A stretch of 24,331 nt of DNA from a virus, in IMG/VR virus record IMGVR_UViG_3300022723_000048, positions 1-24,331 of that record. One strand, given 5' to 3'. Shown here in pieces: positions 22,541 to 24,331 of this stretch. A model generated the notes under the pieces. That model saw nothing but the letters and a program-made list of their open reading frames with translations, was not told where the DNA came from and did not search any database. Both the position numbers and the translations under genes were made by a program. Position 1 is the first letter of the stretch; every line of letters starts with the position of its first letter.

Positions 22541-23004
22541 CTCAGGCCCAGCTCGCTCATCAAACGCGCATGCTCCTCCGCGTCGAACTCATGAACCAGC
22601 TTCGGGTCCAGATTCACCTTCACCGCATTCAGCGTGTTGTGGACATCGCCCACATGAATGCTCCCCTTGCCCGTCAGGCCCAGCGCGTCATTGTAGTTCC
22701 GGAACTGACCCGCCTGATTCCGGTTCTCCGGGTCCTTCGCACTCTCCGCAGCCGCATCCAGCATCTCCAGGTAATGCTGCTCCGCATGACGATGAACCTG
22801 AAGACGACGCTCCTCGATCCGCTGCTCGATCACGTCGCGGTTGTGACGCTTCGTGTCCTCGATGGTCCGGATCGGCGTCTGCATGATCGAAGCGATCTCC
22901 GCGTTCGTCTTGCCCTCCACCGCAAGCTCGATCAGGCGAGACTCCTTCGGAGTGTGACGAAACGGGACCTTCTTCGGGGTGTGACCGGGCGGGTATTTCC
23001 TCAC
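22537..23004 (-). CDS. HTH protein, probable terminase small subunit
   Basis: This gene encodes 155 residues from a GTG at 23004; an upstream in-frame ATG at 23142 would add a tryptophan-rich tail inside the lipoprotein gene and is unlikely. Residues 19-62 form a GerE/LuxR-like helix-turn-helix (SRLIELAVEGKTNAEIASIM). A long charged helix (65-90) and a C-terminal segment with NYNDALGLTGKGSIHVGDV follow. This HTH, oligomerisation helix and C-terminal tail order is that of many small terminases, which bind pac/cos DNA and recruit the large subunit. A stand-alone transcription regulator is the alternative. No Shine-Dalgarno is seen; TACACT lies six bases before the start. Confidence 0.72.
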   Translation of the reverse strand: MRKYPPGHTPKKVPFRHTPKESRLIELAVEGKTNAEIASIMQTPIRTIEDTKRHNRDVIEQRIEERRLQVHRHAEQHYLEMLDAAAESAKDPENRNQAGQFRNYNDALGLTGKGSIHVGDVHNTLNAVKVNLDPKLVHEFDAEEHARLMSELGLS

Positions 23005-23010
23005 GCCTGA

Positions 23011-23016
23011 AGTGTA
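23011..23016 (-). promoter_or_regulatory. possible -10 box (TACACT) of a leaderless HTH-gene transcript
   Basis: The minus strand reads GGCTACACT, six bases, then the GTG start. No Shine-Dalgarno is present. The layout matches the one before terL and the lipoprotein gene. A -35 box is not clear. Confidence 0.4.
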
Positions 23017-23041
23017 GCCGATTCGGGAGGACGAAACGCGA

Positions 23042-23470
23042 CTAGGTGCCCGCCACCAGCCACACCGCCCGGTCCACCACCAACCGGAGATTCCAGTCCC
23101 ACACGTCCAGCGCAAAACCGGACCGGAACACCAGATCCGCATTCACCAACCACTCCTCCTCCAGCCAGTAAAGCACACGCAGACCCGCCCCCTCCCACTC
23201 CCGGATCACATCACCCCGATCCACAAGTGCCTGACGAGCCGGACCACCGTCCAGACGAACACCCCGCTCGTCCACCAGCCAAAAAGACCCGTCCTCACCC
23301 TCGAACCACTCGAACGCCGGGAAATACACCAGCCCGTACAACGCCGTCTCCACCGAAAAAGCCACGAGGCGGGACGAAGCCGCAATCTCGACATCCGCCG
23401 GCGCAGGAGAAGAAGAACCCCCACCGCAAGCCGACAGAACCACAAAGAGGAGTCCTGCTGTTCGTCTCAT
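23042..23470 (-). CDS. small lipoprotein
   Basis: This gene encodes 142 residues from ATG 23470; longer in-frame starts give no signal peptide. The N-terminus MRRTAGLLFVVLSACGGG is a compact lipoprotein signal: two arginines, nine hydrophobic residues and a lipobox LSAC with Cys15. A Ser/Pro/Ala linker then leads into a domain rich in Trp, Phe, Val and Glu (YFPAFEWFEGEDGSFWLVDE, later LRVLYWLEEEWLV). It should be lipid-anchored on the outside of the cytoplasmic membrane or in the outer membrane. Phage lipoproteins often exclude superinfecting phage, but nothing here proves that. Third-position codons are richer in T and G than in the head genes, so it may be a recent arrival. Confidence 0.75.
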   Translation of the reverse strand: MRRTAGLLFVVLSACGGGSSSPAPADVEIAASSRLVAFSVETALYGLVYFPAFEWFEGEDGSFWLVDERGVRLDGGPARQALVDRGDVIREWEGAGLRVLYWLEEEWLVNADLVFRSGFALDVWDWNLRLVVDRAVWLVAGT

Positions 23471-23476
23471 GCCGCG

Positions 23477-23482
23477 ACGGTA
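23477..23482 (-). promoter_or_regulatory. possible -10 box (TACCGT) of a leaderless lipoprotein transcript
   Basis: The minus strand reads GCTACCGT, six bases, then ATG. A seven-T run lies just upstream. No Shine-Dalgarno is visible between box and start. This is the third copy of the same layout in the window. Confidence 0.4.
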
Positions 23483-23634
23483 GCAAAAAAAGTAGGACGC
23501 CGGGACCGCCGAATGGTTTGAGCAGGGCGGCTCACGCGATGGGAGACGCGCTCCCGGCGTGACCGGACCATACCACACCCACCACCAGATGGGGGTTGAT
23601 TTCCGATCCACCCCAAGGTAGGGTGCCACCCTGT

Positions 23635-23904
23635 TTGAGCAAACGCCGTCAACGAAACGCCCGCTGGCAACAACGCTACAAGCGAGGCGAATACGGCGTC
23701 AAACCCAACCGCAGGAACGCCCCGGTCAGCGACAAACCCGACCCCGGGAAGCTCCAGGAGGCCGCAGACACCGTGCGCAGGCAACTCGCCAAGGAAGCAC
23801 GCAAAGACCTCTGGACACCCAAAATCGGCAAGAAATGCTCGCCGACATTGCGAAAAAAAATGGGGAAAGGCCTCGGCAAACCGCAACTGACGACCCGCGG
23901 CTGA
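23635..23904 (+). CDS. probable small basic protein, unknown function
   Basis: From a TTG at 23635 the frame runs 89 codons to TGA at 23902. Coding is suggested by third codon positions, which are nearly all G, C or A up to the end, with almost no T; the part of the same frame upstream of 23635 lacks this bias. The protein is strongly basic: KRRQRNARWQQRYKRGEYG at the start, DPGKLQEAADTVRRQLAKEA in the middle and a Lys-rich end. It could bind nucleic acid. The start codon is uncertain, because no good ribosome binding site is seen. I recognise no family. Confidence 0.5.
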   Translation: MSKRRQRNARWQQRYKRGEYGVKPNRRNAPVSDKPDPGKLQEAADTVRRQLAKEARKDLWTPKIGKKCSPTLRKKMGKGLGKPQLTTRG

Positions 23905-24331
23905 AAAGCGCCGCCGTTGCCGACCCAGCGCGAAGTCAGGCTCAGGGTGGCGGTTGGAGGGGGTGCAGGCATCCGGCCTATAAACGGGGTTTTCACACAA
24001 AAAACCGGCGAGCGCGGCCAAAAACAAACGGCGTGGCGGGGGAGGGAGGACCCGAACCTCCCGAACAACGGGAACCCCCCATCGAAGACCGGATCGAACC
24101 AGCGAATCACCAATTCGCCCAAAAACACCCGCGTACGCCAATGCACGCACATGGACGCAAAAACCCCCGCACGCGCGATGACGAACACCTTAAGGGGAAC
24201 CTAATCTATAGGGGGGAGGGCCCGGAGGGTGGTACGGGGTCGGGGTCGAAACGCGCGCGCGCCCCCGCAGCGAACCGCATGTTCTGGGTCTTCTCTGCTC
24301 TTCGCTCTTCCGCTTCCTGGCCACGCCCCAT
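23905..24331. other. gene-poor right edge, no supported gene
   Basis: I find no convincing gene here. One plus-strand frame stays open from ATG 23835 to the edge, but its codon pattern is not coding-like and the G+C content makes long open frames common. The stretch holds a hairpin-prone GGTTTT/AAAACC pair near 23987-24006, a tRNA-end-like segment at 24034-24061, an AT-rich island with TAATCTATAGG near 24202-24212, and a doubled GCTCTTC near 24295-24308. Confidence 0.5.
24034..24061 (-). other. tRNA 3'-end-like segment
   Basis: The minus strand reads a five-base-pair arm, GGAGG TTCGGGT CCTCC, then CTCCCCC, G and CCA, which copies the layout of a T-arm, acceptor 3' strand, discriminator base and CCA end. 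No matching 5' acceptor, D-arm or anticodon arm is found upstream, so it is not a whole tRNA. It could be an attachment-site core or chance. Confidence 0.25.

Noticed and set aside
22537-23142. Longer HTH protein starting at ATG 23142
   Set aside because: The extra 46 residues are Trp- and Gly-rich shadow sequence of the lipoprotein gene in another frame.
23042-23629. Lipoprotein gene starting upstream at 23629
   Set aside because: The added 53 residues have no signal peptide character and would bury the clear lipoprotein signal that starts at 23470.
24034-24170. A complete tRNA gene on the minus strand
   Set aside because: The 3' end looks right, but no 5' strand able to pair with the acceptor, no standard anticodon arm and no proper spacing are present; the T-loop also has G in place of the usual A58.
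24200-24224. T7-like phage RNA polymerase promoter at TCTATAGGGGGGA
   Set aside because: Only the last few bases before the start agree with the T7 pattern; the recognition part does not match, and no RNA polymerase gene or second copy is visible.
23835-24331. Long plus-strand open frame to the right edge, perhaps a -1 frameshifted extension of the basic protein
   Set aside because: The segment after the possible shift starts protein-like (MLADIAKKNGERP) but codon third positions lose their G/C bias, and the 23635-23904 frame keeps it to its own stop.
1-24331. CRISPR array, insertion sequence or anti-phage defence locus
   Set aside because: No short direct repeats with spacers, no transposase and no recognisable defence protein were found on either strand.

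Overview
This window is part of a tailed double-stranded DNA bacteriophage (Caudoviricetes), or of a prophage, with a G+C-rich genome. No bacterial housekeeping gene, integrase, tRNA gene or replication gene is visible, so host and lifestyle stay open. The head genes (large terminase, portal, scaffold, capsid) and the tail genes (tube, tape measure, tip) lie on the minus strand and are transcribed from right to left. Most neighbouring genes are joined by ATGA, GTGA or TTGA stop/start overlaps, as in a long translationally coupled operon.

Right to left: 24331-23471 is an edge region with one probable small basic protein on the plus strand. Next are a lipoprotein (23470-23042) and an HTH protein that I read as a likely small terminase subunit (23004-22537). 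Four small plus-strand genes follow (21210-22540); one has a broken reading frame and two encode cysteine-rich, zinc-finger-like proteins. They separate the putative small terminase from the large terminase (21044-19008). The head module continues with a P22-sized portal (18930-16813), a small protein, a scaffold (16478-15648) and a SU10/DUF5309-type major capsid protein (15597-14425) followed by a clear intrinsic terminator. An accessory block comes next: two unknown proteins, a SAM-dependent methyltransferase and a GT-A glycosyltransferase. A 25-residue minigene, a head-tail adaptor candidate, a 13-codon minigene and two virion proteins follow.

At 9540-7180 one 786-codon frame joins an N-terminal LamG-like domain, about thirteen 23-residue repeats and two tandem head-tail stopper-like domains. 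Base composition changes sharply inside it, near 8.80-8.83 kb: 89 of 120 bases are G+C in 8821-8940 against 72 of 120 in 8641-8760 (hand count). Left of this point lies a siphovirus tail module: gp10-like protein, tail terminator, tail tube protein, gpG/gpGT chaperones with a textbook A_AAA_AAC -1 frameshift site, tape measure, DUF2460 protein, a small paralogue of its C-terminus, and a DUF2163/BR0599 protein cut by the left edge. The tip gene order recalls gene-transfer-agent tails.

Together the genes describe DNA packaging (terminase, portal), head assembly (scaffold, capsid), a neck (adaptor, stopper, terminator) and a long non-contractile tail. The main points of interest are the fused LamG-repeat-stopper gene at a head/tail mosaic boundary, the modification enzymes inside the head operon, the frame-broken plus-strand gene, the lipoprotein, and three operon-head genes that lack a Shine-Dalgarno sequence but carry a GCTAC-N2-T motif 6-7 bases before the start, which suggests leaderless promoters.
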